Source: Bacteroidota bacterium
GTDB lineage: Bacteria > Bacteroidota > Bacteroidia > Flavobacteriales > Crocinitomicaceae
Length of the DNA stretch: 14,427 nt
Assembly (NCBI GenBank): GCA_029558435.1
Contig: JAKQEZ010000161.1
Location: 1-14,427 of the forward strand
Direction of reading: 5' to 3'
Shown: positions 13,952 through 14,427 of the stretch, piece by piece
Position numbering within the stretch: position 1 is the stretch's first letter
Layout: every line of letters starts with the position of its first letter
The notes under the pieces: model-generated
Database searches by the model: none
What the model saw: only the letters and a program-made list of their open reading frames with translations
Told to the model about the DNA's origin: nothing
Made by a program: the position numbers and the translations under genes

Positions 13952-14167
13952 TTGTTATGTCAAAAGTATTCTCCAAGTCAGCCAATCCATGTCGTAGTGT
14001 CGATTTTTCTCCGGTGCGTTGGCAAAAAAACAACTCTTTTGCAAGCTGAAGCTTCGGCTTGTGTGTCGGAGCTTGCAAATGTGTTGTTTTGTGGGTTGGC
14101 TGTTTCATTTTTTCTTTTTCTCACTGCAAAATTACCGCTGTCGTTTTTTTTAGGCTTGTTGGTAACG
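13952..14167. repeat. dispersed spacer element, copy 2 (truncated)
   Basis: Carries GGCTTGTGTGTCGG (14056-14069) and CTTGTTGGTAACG (14155-14167), identical to the spacer at 7437-7634, with a T-rich stretch between. After TAACG the likeness to the inverted-repeat arm of copy 1 stops, so the hairpin part is missing. AGCCAAxxCATGTCGxAGT at 13980-13998 is also found at 11446-11464. The open frames here (13908-14108 minus, 13952-14170 plus) are repeat-derived and probably not genes. Confidence 0.5.
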
Positions 14168-14427
14168 TAAAAGAGTTTTATTCATTGTTCCCATACAAAT
14201 ATAACAAGAGCAAAACTATTTTCACTCTATAATTCATTCTTTTTTAATGGATAACGGGAATAATGAATAAAATATTGTTGGACTGTGCCGCCCGGCTATG
14301 GGCATTCTTTTGTGTCGTTTCTTTCCGTCAGCAAAATGACACTTTTTGGGGAGCTTTTTCTTTCGCTGTTTTGGCCTTCATAATCTCTGTTTCGTCGGGG
14401 TTCCTTTCTATAGGGGCACAGCTCACC
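14168..14427. other. right-edge region with a GC rise; possible partial gene
   Basis: The part to about 14275 is AT-rich and has no gene; TATATTTG on the minus strand (14203-14196) fits a -7 box, but no good -33 box is seen. From about 14280 GC rises to about 49% by count. A plus-strand frame from ATG 14263 stays open to the edge (55 codons, MNKILLDCAARLW and on), and a minus-strand frame enters from the edge and ends after about 30 codons (ends KAPQKVSFC). I recognise neither, and cannot say which is real. Confidence 0.3.

Noticed and set aside
13908..14170. Open frames on both strands (66 and 72 codons)
   Set aside because: Both lie in the dispersed spacer element, and similar sequence elsewhere is not kept in frame.
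1..14427. tRNA, rRNA or CRISPR array
   Set aside because: No cloverleaf, rRNA-like segment or regularly spaced short repeats were seen on either strand by eye.

Overview
The window looks like an accessory island from a Bacteroidota genome. The coding DNA is AT-rich, Shine-Dalgarno sites are mostly absent, one match to the phylum's -7 box (TAnnTTTG) is visible, and the protein families (IS4-type transposase, stomatin/NfeD, WYL, GmrSD-like, TerD paralogues) fit that phylum. The genus cannot be told. Apart from a transposase tail at the left edge, every convincing gene is on the minus strand, so transcription runs right to left.

Positions 1-192 hold the 3' end of an IS4-family transposase gene on the plus strand. 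From 7342 down to 262 runs a 12-gene tellurium-resistance (ter) type operon. It has five TerD-family proteins of TerD or TerZ type, one canonical and one MIDAS-degenerate TerY-like vWA protein, a TerA-like protein, a further TerD with an expanded acidic loop (TerD-fold genes are at 7342, 6776, 6093, 5414, 4840, 2506 and 1931), a duplicated TerB-like acidic protein, a 60-residue basic protein and a membrane PH-domain protein. No terC is present. The block TerD-TerZ-TerY occurs twice (5414-3528 and 2506-262). The second copy has gained a PH-domain gene and a 34-bp perfect palindrome, and its vWA domain has lost metal-site residues. TerD and TerB domains are known as Ca2+/metal-linked modules of a membrane-associated stress system, and the vWA proteins are likely scaffolds.

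From about 7430 to 10115, single genes or pairs are separated by long imperfect inverted repeats carrying TAACGG / GTTATG-type ends: an orphan four-helix membrane protein, then a stomatin-NfeD pair. These spacers resemble cassette boundaries, and parts of them recur near the right end.

From 13903 down to 10116 lie five tightly spaced genes: a tandem zinc-finger protein, a DEDDh exonuclease, a DUF262-DUF1524 (GmrSD-like) nuclease, a WYL regulator and a UVR-motif protein. I infer a possible nucleic-acid-targeting defence operon. To the right of about 14275 the GC content rises to roughly half, which suggests another element or the host backbone.
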